From W1P20-047 sp045118335 (GTDB taxonomy: Bacteria > Actinomycetota > Coriobacteriia > Coriobacteriales > Eggerthellaceae), in NCBI GenBank assembly GCA_045118335.1, contig JBGUXY010000016.1, forward strand, positions 1-41,828: DNA of 41,828 bases, in the 5' to 3' direction. The first letter of the stretch is position 1. Each line of letters starts with the position of its first letter. The notes under the pieces are model-generated. The model was not told the origin of the DNA. It saw only the letters and a program-made list of their open reading frames with translations, and searched no databases. Shown here piece after piece: positions 1 to 8,853 of the stretch. Made by a program: the position numbers and the translations under genes.

Positions 1-505
1 AAGCCAGCTCTGCGAGCGGGCGGGCTTGAACCGCGGCACGTTCTACAACCACTGCACGGGCAAGGAAGACCTGATTACCCAGTTCGAGGACCAGATTCTT
101 GCCGAAGTGACAGAATACCAGGTTGAAATGGCCGATTTGAGTCTGCCGGTCATGGCCTTGCAGGCGGCACGCAGAACCCCGATGCGGTTTTTGGTGAATC
201 TGTTCGACTACCTGCGCAGCGAAGGCGATTTCCTGCATGCCGCGCTGGGGCCAGGCGGCGACCCGGCGTTCGCGCCGCGGTTGCGCGAAGCAGTGTGCGA
301 TAACCTGGTTCGTATCACGCTGCACGAAAAGTACCGCGAAAACCCTTCGCCCTTCGTGGGCTATTACGTGGCGTTTTTCGCGAGTGCCTATTTGGGCATC
401 ATCACCCGGTGGATCGAGATGGGCATGCATGAGAGCAGCCAGGAAATGGCGCTCATCGCACAGCGCCTGCTTTTCATCAAACCAGGAGAATCGATAGAGC
501 TATAG
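1..505 (+). CDS. TetR/AcrR family regulator, C-terminal part (5' end outside window)
   Basis: The frame is open from base 2, and the first residues, SQLCERAGLNRGTFYNH, are the recognition part of a TetR helix-turn-helix, so the gene begins before the window. The next ~150 residues are helical, as in the ligand-binding/dimerisation domain of this family. A TTG at 26 is not a credible start because it lies inside the DNA-binding motif. The gene ends 60 bp before the dehydratase-type gene and points the same way, so it may be co-transcribed with it or regulate it (inference). The ligand cannot be told from the sequence. Confidence 0.85.
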   Translation, partial: SQLCERAGLNRGTFYNHCTGKEDLITQFEDQILAEVTEYQVEMADLSLPVMALQAARRTPMRFLVNLFDYLRSEGDFLHAALGPGGDPAFAPRLREAVCDNLVRITLHEKYRENPSPFVGYYVAFFASAYLGIITRWIEMGMHESSQEMALIAQRLLFIKPGESIEL

Positions 506-565
506 GGGCAGAACAAGAGGCATTGCCCTGAGTGCGATGTTTCAAACGATAGAAAAGGAAACGAC

Positions 566-3500
566 ATGGACGAAAACCTGCATATCGGCATCGACGTAGG
601 GTCGACCACGGTGAAGCTCGCGATTCTTGATGACGCGAACGACATCAAGTACTCCATCTACCAGCGCCATCATGCCGACGTGCGCGCCACTATTGTGGAA
701 GTGCTGCGCGCCTGCGCCGAGCAGTTCGGCGAATACACCATGACCACCGCCATCACCGGTTCTGGTGGCCTGCTTTTGGCGCAGTGGCTGGACATCACGT
801 TCGTGCAGGAGGTCATTGCGAGCAAAACCGCAGTTGAGACCTTCATCCCGCAAACCGATGTGGCAATAGAGCTCGGTGGCGAAGACGCGAAGATCATCTA
901 CTTCGACCACGGTATCGAACAGCGCATGAACGGCACTTGCGCCGGCGGCACGGGTGCTTTCATCGACCAGATGGCAGCCTTGCTCAACACCGATGCCATG
1001 GGACTCAACGATCTGGCGGCCAAGCATACCATCCTCTACCCGATAGCCAGCCGCTGTGGCGTGTTCGCCAAAACCGATGTGCAACCGCTGCTCAACGAAG
1101 GCGCCAAGCGCGAAGACGTGGCGGCATCCATCTTCCAGGCCGTGGTAACGCAAACCATCTCGGGCCTGGCGTGTGGGCGTCCCATCCGCGGGCACGTGGC
1201 CTTTTTGGGCGGGCCGCTGCAGTACCTCCCCGAGCTGCGCAACCGCTTTTACGACACGCTCAAGCTCGATGACGAGCACATCATCGTGCCGGAAAACGCC
1301 CATCTGTTCGTGGCCGCCGGATGCGCCATCGCGGGCGTCAGCGAAGCGAAGCCCGAGCGGCTCAACGACATCGTCGAGCGGCTGGAAGGCCTGGGCGATC
1401 TGCAGGGCAGCGAAGTGGTGCGCCTGCCCCCGCTGTTCGCGAGCGATTCAGAATATGCCGAGTTCAAGGCCCGCCACGACCAGGAGTGCGTGAAGCGTGC
1501 CGATTTGGCGACGTATCGTGGGAAGGCGTTTCTGGGCATCGATGCGGGTTCGACGACGTTTAAGACCGCGCTCGTCGGCGAAGACGGCAGCTTGCTGTGG
1601 TCGTACTACACCAACAACAAGGGCGATGTTTTGGGCACCGCGAAGGCGGGCGTGAACAAGCTCTACGACGAAATCCCGAAAGACGAAGACGGCACGCCGC
1701 TCGTGCAGATCGGCCACGCCACCGTCACCGGCTATGGCGAGGGTCTGCTGTTGGAGGCGCTGCGTGTGGACTCCGGCGAAATCGAGACCGTCGCGCATCT
1801 GCGCGGCGCGCAGGAGATGCTGCCCGGCGTTGAGTTCATCTTGGATATCGGCGGGCAGGACATGAAGTGCCTGCGTGTGAAAGACGGCGTCATCGACTCC
1901 ATCATGCTCAACGAGGCGTGCAGTTCGGGTTGCGGCAGCTTCATCGAAAGCTTCGCAAGCGGCCTGAACCTGGAAATCTCGGAGTTCGCCGAGACAGCGA
2001 ACCATGCCGAAAACCCCGTTGATTTGGGCAGCCGCTGCACGGTGTTTATGAACAGCCGCGTGAAGCAGGCGCAGAAGGAAGGCGCCACGGTGGGTGATAT
2101 CGCTGCCGGCCTGGCCATATCCGTCATCAAGAACGCACTGTTCAAGGTAATCAAGATCCGCGACCCGCGCGATGTGGGCGAGCGCGTGATCGTGCAGGGC
2201 GGTACGTTTTTAAACGATGCCGTGCTGCGCAGCTTCGAGCAGCTTTCCCAGGTGGATGCCGTTCGCCCCGACATCGCGGGCAACATGGGCGCCTTCGGTG
2301 CTGCGCTGCTCGCGCGCGACCGCTACAATCAGGCCGTGCGCCGCGGCGGCCACGACATCACCTCGACGCTGCTGGATTCCGAGCAGCTGGCCCTGATGCA
2401 GCCCACGCATCGCACCACGCGCTGCAAGGCGTGCGAGAACCATTGTCTGCTCACCATCAACGACTTTGGCGTGGACGAGGCCACGGGCAAGCATCGTCGC
2501 TTCATCACCGGCAACCGCTGCGAGCGTGGTGCGGGCACATCGAACAAGAAGAGTCAGGTGCCGAACCTGTTCGAGTACAAGAGCCATCGCCTGTTCGACT
2601 ACGAGCCGCTCGCGCCCGAGCTTGCACCGCGCGGCACGGTGGGCATGCCACGCGCGCTCAACATGTACGAGAACTACCCGTTCTGGTTCACCTTCTTCAC
2701 GAAGCTGGGCTTCCGCGTGATCGTGTCGGACCCGTCCACGAAGCGCACGTACGAGGCGGGCATCGAGTCCATCCCCAGCGAAAACGCGTGCTATCCGGCC
2801 AAGATCAGCCACGGGCATGTGATGAACCTGCTGGAAAAGCACCCCGACTTCATCTGGATGCCCTGCGCGAAGTGGGAGCGTCAGGAAGATGCAGGTGCCG
2901 GCAACCATTACAACTGCCCGATCGTCATGAGCTATTCGGAAAGCCTGCGTCTGAACATCGACGAGCTGCGCGAAACCGACGTGGCCTTCTTGAATCCGTT
3001 CCTTCCCTACGATCAGAAGGACAAGCTCAAGAAGCGTTTGTACGTGGAGCTGGTGGAAAACCATCCCGAGCTCATGGGGCGCTACGCCAAGGCGCCAACG
3101 CAGCGCGAAATAGACGAGGCCGTGGAATTGGCCTGGGCTGAAGACGAGAAGTTCCACGATGACATGCGCGCGAAGGGCGAAGAGACGCTGGCCTGGATGG
3201 AGGAGACCAACACGCATGGCATCGTGCTGGCCGGCCGCCCCTACCACAACGACCCCGAGATCAACCATGCCATCCCCGAGTTGCTCACGAGCTTCGGCTT
3301 GGCTGTGCTCACCGAAGACAGCATCGCTCATCTGGGCACGCTCGAGCGTCCCATCCGCGTGGTCGACCAGTGGATGTACCATACGCGCCTGTATGCCGCG
3401 GCCAAGGTGGCAACGCAGCGCGAAGACCTGGACCTCATCCAGCTCAACAGCTTCGGTTGCGGCCTGGATGCCCTGACCACCGACCAGGTGCAGGAAATTC

Positions 3501-5176
3501 TGGAAGCTTCGGGCAAGGTCTACACCGTGCTCAAGATCGACGAGGTGTCGAATCTGGGTGCGGCGCGCATCCGCGTGCGCAGCTTGCTTGCAGCCTTGAA
3601 GGAAAAAGCCGACGAAGAGGCCGAGCGCAGCGCCATGGCGCGCGGTTGCCCGGTGGGCGATGTGCAGGCCGATGCCCTGGTGCAAAGGTTCGAGGAGGCG
3701 ATAGCGCAAGGCGATGGCAAACTCGAGGCGCGTGCTGCCGTAGACGTGGCCGATTCCATCCAGAAGCGCGAGGCGCGCGAAGCCGCTTCAACGAAATTCC
3801 CCCGCGTCGAATACACCAAGGAGATGAAGGAAGCCGGCTGGACCATCCTTGCCCCGCAGATGGCCCCCATCCATTTCGAGATCCTGTGCCAGACGTTCCA
3901 CAAGTTCGGCTACAACATCGAGCTTTTGCCCAGCGTTGACCGCGGTGCCGTGGATGCAGGCCTGAAATACGTCAACAACGATATCTGCTACCCGTCTATC
4001 CTGGTCACGGGCCAGATCATGGAAGCAGTTACCAGCGGGCGCTACGATACCGACCACCTGGCCGTGATCATCACGCAAACAGGTGGCGGCTGCCGTGCCA
4101 CCAACTACATCGCGCTCATCCGCAAGGCGCTTGCGGCGGCGGGCATGGGCCACATCCCCGTCATCGCGCTGGCGCTGCAGGGCAACTTGGACGAGGTCCA
4201 TTCGGGTTGGAAGATCACGCCGGCCATGCTGCAGCAGGCCATCTACTCGTTCGCCTATGGCGATTTGCTCATGACGTGCCTGTATCGCACGCGCCCCTAC
4301 GAAGCCGAGCCCGACAGCGCGTGGTACCTGTACCGTTACTGGATGGAAAAGGTGAAGGAGCAAATGCTCGAAGGCGAAAACCGCCGCCGCTTTGCCAAGA
4401 CCGTCCGCGAGATCGTCAACGACTTCGACGTTCTGCCGCTTGTGGGCGAAGGCACGAAGCCGCGCGTGGGCGTGGTGGGTGAAATCCTGGTGAAGTTCCA
4501 TCCCACGGCGAACAACGACGTGGTGGGTCAAATCGAAGCCGAAGGCTGCGAGGCCGTGGTGCCGGGGCTTATCGAGTTCTTCCTGTTCGGCATCGTGGGG
4601 CGTATCTATCAGCGGGATCCGCTGGGCCGCTCTGCCATCGGTGCCGTTGGCGCGCGGGCGGCGCTTGCCTACATCAAGGCCGTGCGCAAGCCGGTGATCG
4701 ATGCCATGGAGCGCTCCAACCGCTTCGAAGCGCCCACCGATATCTACGAGCTAGGCCGCTATGGCGAAGAGATTCTGAGCCTGTGCAACTCGATGGGCGA
4801 GGGCTGGCTGCTCACCGCCGAGATGGTGGAGCTCATCCGCCATGGCGCGCCCAATATCGTGTGCGCGCAGCCGTTCGCGTGTTTGCCCAACCACGTGGTG
4901 GGCAAGTCGGTTATCAAGGAGCTGCGCCGCCGTTATCCCGAAAGCAACATCGTGGCCGTTGATTACGATCCTGGTGCCAGCGAGGTAAACCAGCTCAACC
5001 GCATCAAGCTCATGATCGCGGTGGCCAAGGCCAACCTGGCCGAAAAGGAGCAAGTCGCCCGCGAGGCGCGTACCGCCACCTACCAGCCCGCGCCAGCCGA
5101 ACAGAAGATCGCCTGCGAAATAGACATCGACGAAGAAAAGCTTGCCGCTTTGCCACTTAGCTGCGACGAGCAGTAA
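566..5176 (+). CDS. 2-hydroxyacyl-CoA dehydratase-type protein with two fused activase domains (BcrA/BadF ATPase, DUF2229)
   Basis: 1536 residues, start chosen for the AAAGGAAACGAC ribosome site. There are two ASKHA activase domains: residues ~5-265 (GIDVGSTTVK, GGEDAK, NGTCAGGTG, SRCGVF) and ~322-585 (GIDAGSTTFK, GGQDMK, NEACSSGCG, SRCTVF). Each keeps the two cysteines that, in the HgdC archerase, bind a [4Fe-4S] cluster at the dimer interface. A Cys-rich segment follows (~616-660, RCKACENHC). Next is the DUF2229 region from ~690 (GMPRALNMYENYPFW, IPSENACYP), then an HgdB-like C-terminal half (NNDICYPSILVTGQ near 1136). Known relatives couple ATP hydrolysis to electron injection for radical dehydration of 2-hydroxyacyl-CoA. 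In this long fused family the substrate is not established. A perfect terminator lies just downstream. Confidence 0.9.
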   Translation: MDENLHIGIDVGSTTVKLAILDDANDIKYSIYQRHHADVRATIVEVLRACAEQFGEYTMTTAITGSGGLLLAQWLDITFVQEVIASKTAVETFIPQTDVAIELGGEDAKIIYFDHGIEQRMNGTCAGGTGAFIDQMAALLNTDAMGLNDLAAKHTILYPIASRCGVFAKTDVQPLLNEGAKREDVAASIFQAVVTQTISGLACGRPIRGHVAFLGGPLQYLPELRNRFYDTLKLDDEHIIVPENAHLFVAAGCAIAGVSEAKPERLNDIVERLEGLGDLQGSEVVRLPPLFASDSEYAEFKARHDQECVKRADLATYRGKAFLGIDAGSTTFKTALVGEDGSLLWSYYTNNKGDVLGTAKAGVNKLYDEIPKDEDGTPLVQIGHATVTGYGEGLLLEALRVDSGEIETVAHLRGAQEMLPGVEFILDIGGQDMKCLRVKDGVIDSIMLNEACSSGCGSFIESFASGLNLEISEFAETANHAENPVDLGSRCTVFMNSRVKQAQKEGATVGDIAAGLAISVIKNALFKVIKIRDPRDVGERVIVQGGTFLNDAVLRSFEQLSQVDAVRPDIAGNMGAFGAALLARDRYNQAVRRGGHDITSTLLDSEQLALMQPTHRTTRCKACENHCLLTINDFGVDEATGKHRRFITGNRCERGAGTSNKKSQVPNLFEYKSHRLFDYEPLAPELAPRGTVGMPRALNMYENYPFWFTFFTKLGFRVIVSDPSTKRTYEAGIESIPSENACYPAKISHGHVMNLLEKHPDFIWMPCAKWERQEDAGAGNHYNCPIVMSYSESLRLNIDELRETDVAFLNPFLPYDQKDKLKKRLYVELVENHPELMGRYAKAPTQREIDEAVELAWAEDEKFHDDMRAKGEETLAWMEETNTHGIVLAGRPYHNDPEINHAIPELLTSFGLAVLTEDSIAHLGTLERPIRVVDQWMYHTRLYAAAKVATQREDLDLIQLNSFGCGLDALTTDQVQEILEASGKVYTVLKIDEVSNLGAARIRVRSLLAALKEKADEEAERSAMARGCPVGDVQADALVQRFEEAIAQGDGKLEARAAVDVADSIQKREAREAASTKFPRVEYTKEMKEAGWTILAPQMAPIHFEILCQTFHKFGYNIELLPSVDRGAVDAGLKYVNNDICYPSILVTGQIMEAVTSGRYDTDHLAVIITQTGGGCRATNYIALIRKALAAAGMGHIPVIALALQGNLDEVHSGWKITPAMLQQAIYSFAYGDLLMTCLYRTRPYEAEPDSAWYLYRYWMEKVKEQMLEGENRRRFAKTVREIVNDFDVLPLVGEGTKPRVGVVGEILVKFHPTANNDVVGQIEAEGCEAVVPGLIEFFLFGIVGRIYQRDPLGRSAIGAVGARAALAYIKAVRKPVIDAMERSNRFEAPTDIYELGRYGEEILSLCNSMGEGWLLTAEMVELIRHGAPNIVCAQPFACLPNHVVGKSVIKELRRRYPESNIVAVDYDPGASEVNQLNRIKLMIAVAKANLAEKEQVAREARTATYQPAPAEQKIACEIDIDEEKLAALPLSCDEQ

Positions 5177-5186
5177 CAGGCGTTGC

Positions 5187-5224
5187 AGCGCCAGCGGCGG
5201 CATTGGCCGCCGCTGGCGCTTTTT
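5187..5224 (+). terminator. Rho-independent terminator of the dehydratase-type gene
   Basis: A perfect 15-bp stem (5187-5201 with 5206-5220) closes a four-base ATTG loop and is followed by TTTT. It starts 11 bp after the stop codon at 5176. Confidence 0.9.
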
Positions 5225-5235
5225 CGTCGCAAGAC

Positions 5236-5339
5236 GAGTCGGCGTACCTGGTTCGCCGACTCGCCGACTCATTTTGTTACACGGAGCCGATGAGCCAGAG
5301 ACCAGGTACACCGACTCCACCGACTCATTGTGTTACGCG
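5236..5339. repeat. Composite inverted and direct repeat element
   Basis: GAGTCGGCGTACCTGGT (5236-5252) faces ACCAGGTACACCGACTC (5301-5317), an inverted pair with one mismatch. A 20-bp direct repeat, CCGACTCATT(T/G)TGTTAC plus a four-base tail, occurs at 5264-5283 and 5320-5339 (18/20 identical). The second copy contains the stop codon of the minus-strand lipoprotein pseudogene. The same 17-mer recurs exactly at 41798-41814. Confidence 0.8.
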
Positions 5340-5601
5340 TGCTCACCCGAGTATTTCACGTACGCGCCGTCCCATCCCGCGGATTGCACCGTGCCCACCA
5401 GGGCGTTTGCTTGTTCTTGGGTGGACGAATAGCCCACGGTGACCACGTACCATGGCTCGCTGTTCAGGTTCTGCCAATCGGTGGTAAGCTCCACGTGGCC
5501 GTGTCATCCTTGCCTGCCTGGCAAGCGCAACATGCCAGGCTCATTGCCAGAGCCAAGATGGCGATTGCAAATCGATGCTTGTTCGTTGCAGATGGGGTCA
5601 T
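5333..5601 (-). pseudogene. Small SPOR-like lipoprotein broken by a frameshift
   Basis: On the minus strand ATG at 5601 opens MTPSATNKHRFAIAILALAM and continues SLACCACQAGKDD, a lipoprotein signal peptide with a lipobox-like run of cysteines. Around 5500 the sensible frame changes: VELTTDWQNLNSEPWYVVTV and then GYSSTQEQANALVGTVQSAG run to a stop at 5333-5335. The second part has the look of a SPOR/sporulation-repeat domain (aromatic start, S-x-Q-x-A-x-x-L pattern), a fold that binds peptidoglycan. The frames differ by an indel near the GACACGGCCACG stretch, and no in-frame path joins them. A sequencing error or a programmed shift cannot be excluded, but no slippery sequence is evident. Confidence 0.6.
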
Positions 5602-5801
5602 ACGTGCTCTTTATCACGCCTTCGTTGGCTTGCATGCAACTGGGACAGCCGTTACCATTTCTGATCTTCGAACTCTTCGGTACCCTTGTTCGGCAGGCAG
5701 ATGCTGGCTGTCTGGCTATTACCACGCTCGCATGCGCGGGAAGCTGCCATCGCCTGGTGCGCTCCACCCATGCTCGAGTACGATATCTATGCACATGCAG
5801 G
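5602..5801. other. Intergenic stretch without a clear gene
   Basis: The longest frame that reads at all like protein is a ~40-residue minus-strand piece ending in NKGTEEFEDQKW. It has no convincing ribosome site. I see no terminator or promoter I would defend. Confidence 0.4.
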
Positions 5802-6833
5802 TCAGATCCGTTCGATGACCGTCGGTTGACCCCATGTCGCTTCTATGAAGTCGCGAACTCGAAACTCGATGCGATCATCGTATACAGCTGCCTCCATGCC
5901 ATTCGACAGTGGGTGTTCGGGGTCAAAGCCGGCTCTTGGATCGTATCCAAATCCGCATGACCCTTCGTTCACATAGGTGGGGCTCGCTTTCGTCGCGCGT
6001 CGCGCGTCGGGTATGACGTGCGTGTGACCCGTCACGAACACGGTTGATGGATGGCGTTCGAGCATTGCACGCAGCTCTTCGGGGTTTTCGATCGAAGCAT
6101 CGTAGCCCCATTGGCCCTTTTCGGTGCCAAAGACGGTGTCGGGTAGGGGTTCGTGGCAGAAGACGAACGAGAGGGTGGCGCTTTTCTCGTCTTCCTCGAG
6201 CAATCCTTCAACCCATGCGACCTGTTCATCCGTAATGTTGAAGCGGTCCCATCGGCTGGCTAGACCATCAGGACCCATGCAGATGAGGTGCATGTCGGCT
6301 ACCATGCGGTCGTAGTATAGCGGGGCACCGGTATTTGCCGTGAACCGCTCGTGCATCGCGTCGAATGCTTCGCGACTGTTGTCGTCGCCCGTGTAGTGGT
6401 CGTGGTTGCCGCAGACGAAAAGGAAGTCGGATGAGAAATCGAAATCAGAATCGTCGATGATTGCGCGCAGCTGGTCGTATTCTTCTTGATGCCCTCCGTT
6501 AGTGATGTCGCCGTTGATGACGATTGTATCGGGACGGCGTTCGAATTCGGCTATTTGGGTGAGCGCGTCTGCCAAGCGCTCTTCGCAGTCGACCTCATCA
6601 TGCCCCAGGTGCGTGTCGCTTATGAGCATGAACACGGCAACGGGTTCTGCTTGCGAAGTGGGGTCTACGGTCCAGCTCTCCTGGTCCGTGGTTTCTTTAT
6701 TGTCGGATGTCGGGCTGTCGTTTGCTTTGTCGGATGGCGTCGGTTGGCAGCCGGTGCTTATTACCGCCAATGCAGACATGCTGCCGGCTGTTCCTGTAAG
6801 CGCAAGAAACTGCCTTCTGGTCAACTGCGTCAT
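5802..6833 (-). CDS. Tat-exported lipoprotein metallophosphoesterase (calcineurin-like)
   Basis: 343 residues. The N-terminus carries a twin-arginine signal (RRQFLAL) followed by a lipobox (ISTGC, Cys29), so the enzyme is probably exported folded and lipid-anchored outside the membrane. The dimetal phosphoesterase motifs are present in order: D73-x-H75 (SDTHLGHDE), GD at 108-109 (NGDITNGGH), GNHD at 142-145, a His near 227 (CHEP) and GHTH at 269-272. The substrate (nucleotide, phosphodiester or protein phosphate) cannot be read from the sequence. The start is supported by GAGGGGGCGAT upstream. It is divergent from the hydrolase at 7060 and is not in an obvious operon. Confidence 0.88.
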   Translation of the reverse strand: MTQLTRRQFLALTGTAGSMSALAVISTGCQPTPSDKANDSPTSDNKETTDQESWTVDPTSQAEPVAVFMLISDTHLGHDEVDCEERLADALTQIAEFERRPDTIVINGDITNGGHQEEYDQLRAIIDDSDFDFSSDFLFVCGNHDHYTGDDNSREAFDAMHERFTANTGAPLYYDRMVADMHLICMGPDGLASRWDRFNITDEQVAWVEGLLEEDEKSATLSFVFCHEPLPDTVFGTEKGQWGYDASIENPEELRAMLERHPSTVFVTGHTHVIPDARRATKASPTYVNEGSCGFGYDPRAGFDPEHPLSNGMEAAVYDDRIEFRVRDFIEATWGQPTVIERI

Positions 6834-6942
6834 ATCGCCCCCTCGTCTTTCGATTTACGGTCCCGTTGCGATTATCGCACATGACGGATGGGATAATCCT
6901 GCTTGCCGGTTGCTTATAGTTCGATTTCGAACGGCCAGGAAA

Positions 6943-6996
6943 GGCCCCGCTGCCAGGAAGGGCCCCGCTGCCAGGAAGGGCCCCGCTGCCCGAAAG
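6943..6996. repeat. Three tandem 18-bp repeats upstream of the hydrolase
   Basis: Units start at 6943, 6961 and 6979. The first two are identical (GGCCCCGCTGCCAGGAAG) and the third differs at two bases. They lie ~65 bp before the alpha/beta hydrolase start, between two divergent genes. Confidence 0.85.
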
Positions 6997-7059
6997 GCCG
7001 TTTTGGCGTGTTGGCATAGCTGCTACGCTGAGTCGCAACATCGTGAAGGGAGTCAACTG

Positions 7060-7977
7060 ATGCGAAACGAGCGGTTTGCAACGGGGCAGGGCGTGGTCAG
7101 CTATTGGGTCGACGATGCAGCTGGTTCGACTGCACCATGGCTCGTGTTCTTGCCAGGGCTTACGGCCGACCACACGCTCTTCGACGCTCAGATGCTGCAT
7201 TTTTCCGGCAAGGCGAACTGCTTGGTTTGGGATGCGCCAGCCCATGGTGCATCGAGGCCGTATCCACTTTCGTTCACCCTCGACGATTGCGCGCAAATCC
7301 TGCGCGGCATCCTGGTGGCGGAAGGCATCGTCTGCGGGAATCCCGACAGTGAAGATGCCGCATCGACAGCTGGGCAAAGGGCTGCGGGCGAGCTGGGTGA
7401 CAGGTCGTTCGAAATCGAGCCTTGCGCGCCGGCTGCATCCCGCTTTATCTTGGTGGGGCAATCTCTAGGCGGCTACATCGCGCAAGTGTACATGGAACTC
7501 TTCCCTGGTGAGGTGGCTGGTTTCGTATCCATCGACTCATCCACTCTAAAACGCGAGTATTACCCGAATTGGGAAGTGGCCTTCCTGCGACATACGAAGG
7601 GCATGTATCGCTCCATTCCCTGGGCGATCTTGAAGCCCTGGGCAGTAGCTGGGGTGGCAACAAGCCAACGTGGGCGCGTCAACATGCGTGCTTTCATGGA
7701 TAGCTACGACAAGCGCGAGTACGTCGATTTGGCTGCGTTTGGCTATCGTCTGCTGGCTGATGCGCTCGATTCGCGTCGCGAATATGCAATTGACTGCCCG
7801 GCACTGCTGCTTTGCGGCGAAAAAGACCATGCGGGCGATGTGAAGAAGTTCAACCACGCGTGGTCGACTGGAGAGGGATTGCCGCTCGTATGGGTACCGG
7901 GTGCTGGCCACAATGCCAACGTTGACGCTCCTGCGTTCGTAAACGATCAGATTGAACGCTTCATTGCCTTGCTGTAA
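7060..7977 (+). CDS. Alpha/beta hydrolase
   Basis: 305 residues from ATG 7060, which has GAAGGGAGTCAACTG in front. The same frame is open far upstream, but that part is antisense to the phosphoesterase and reads as non-protein. Alpha/beta hydrolase features: oxyanion-hole region FLPGLTADH near residue 30, nucleophile elbow GQSLGGY, acid in CGEKDHAG, and catalytic His in WVPGAGHNANVD near the end. An unusual hydrophilic insert of ~35-40 residues rich in Ala, Glu and Asp lies between the helix before the elbow (ILVAEGIVC) and the strand leading to GQSLGG. The substrate is unknown; esterases and lactonases share this layout. Confidence 0.87.
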   Translation: MRNERFATGQGVVSYWVDDAAGSTAPWLVFLPGLTADHTLFDAQMLHFSGKANCLVWDAPAHGASRPYPLSFTLDDCAQILRGILVAEGIVCGNPDSEDAASTAGQRAAGELGDRSFEIEPCAPAASRFILVGQSLGGYIAQVYMELFPGEVAGFVSIDSSTLKREYYPNWEVAFLRHTKGMYRSIPWAILKPWAVAGVATSQRGRVNMRAFMDSYDKREYVDLAAFGYRLLADALDSRREYAIDCPALLLCGEKDHAGDVKKFNHAWSTGEGLPLVWVPGAGHNANVDAPAFVNDQIERFIALL

Positions 7978-8121
7978 CCCGTTCATCATCTCAGCCGCAA
8001 TCAGCGCACCAACGACTTCCATCTCGTCGTGGTCTGGTGAATCCTTATCCTGCGCGAGTGCGGAAACCTTCGCCGTCTCGTATCGTGGGAAAACACCGTG
8101 CTGCATGCCTCTCATATGTCG

Positions 8122-8163
8122 AGGATGCCAGATCCGCATCTGATGGGATCTGGCATCCTTCTA
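8122..8163. terminator. Bidirectional terminator between convergent genes
   Basis: A perfect 14-bp stem, AGGATGCCAGATCC (8122-8135) with GGATCTGGCATCCT (8146-8159), encloses a 10-base loop and is followed by TTCTAT. It sits between the plus-strand hydrolase (ends 7977) and the minus-strand flavoprotein (ends 8209). Confidence 0.85.
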
Positions 8164-8208
8164 TAAGGCAGCTGGCAAGGTTTTGACGCTGGACTGCGTC
8201 TGCGCACT

Positions 8209-8853
8209 CTATCGGAACATGTCTGCGGCGAGCTCTCGCACTTGAGCGAGTTCCTGGGGGAACACTTCTTCGTGGCGGCGCTGCTTGGACTCGGGGTCGA
8301 ACATGGTCCAGTCGAACTTGTCGTAGTGGTCGGTCTGCAGCGTGTTGCCGGAAACGAACGTGGTCACGGGGCCGATGAAGCTGTTCAGCGTCTGTTCGTG
8401 TTCTGCCATCATCTCGTCGTAGCCGGTTTGCTCGTAACTTTCTTCGGGGCAGTTGCTCGTCATGATGAACAGCACGGGCACGCGCCGCTCGTTGCAGCTG
8501 CGCACCTCGATGCGGTAGGTCAGGTACTGGAACACAAGCCGTTCGTAGAGCGCGCGGAATCCGGCGGTGGGTCGTCCGAAATAGTTGGGCGAGCCCAAGA
8601 TCATGCCATCGCACTCGCGCAGTTTTTCCAGGGTTTCGGCGAGGCCGTCTTTGACTATGCACTTGCCATACGTCTTGGGCAGCTTGCAGGCAAAGCACGA
8701 GCGACATCCCATGAAAGGCTCGAGTTTGTACAGGTCGATCACATCAACTTCGGCCCCCGCACCGGCAACACCATCGGCGGCTGCACGCACGAGCTGTGCG
8801 GTGTTCCACTTCGCTCGCGGACTGCAATTAATGGCAACGATTTTCTTGGCCAT
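8209..8853 (-). CDS. NADPH-dependent FMN reductase / iron-sulfur flavoprotein-like oxidoreductase
   Basis: 214 residues from ATG 8853, preceded by AAGGAGAGGCGTC. The flavodoxin-like fold begins KKIVAINCSPR with the FMN-phosphate loop SPRAKWNTA, followed by ILGSPNYFGRP, the usual second flavin contact. Cysteines 50, 53 and 56 (GCRSCFACK) match the compact Cys motif of iron-sulfur flavoproteins and of many anaerobe NADPH:FMN reductases. The Trp-Thr pair in the phosphate loop replaces the more common Gly-Asn. Predicted to be a cytoplasmic redox enzyme; the electron partner is unknown. Confidence 0.85.
   Translation of the reverse strand: MAKKIVAINCSPRAKWNTAQLVRAAADGVAGAGAEVDVIDLYKLEPFMGCRSCFACKLPKTYGKCIVKDGLAETLEKLRECDGMILGSPNYFGRPTAGFRALYERLVFQYLTYRIEVRSCNERRVPVLFIMTSNCPEESYEQTGYDEMMAEHEQTLNSFIGPVTTFVSGNTLQTDHYDKFDWTMFDPESKQRRHEEVFPQELAQVRELAADMFR

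Noticed and set aside
2210..3709. A 499-codon open frame on the minus strand opposite the dehydratase-type gene
   Set aside because: It is the complement of a clearly coding frame with GC-rich third positions, its product is rich in His/Arg/Gln/Ala with no recognisable domain, and it has no ribosome site.
5480..5520. Programmed ribosomal frameshift in the SPOR-like lipoprotein
   Set aside because: No X-XXY-YYZ type slippery sequence, Shine-Dalgarno stimulator or downstream pseudoknot was evident; a plain indel is simpler.
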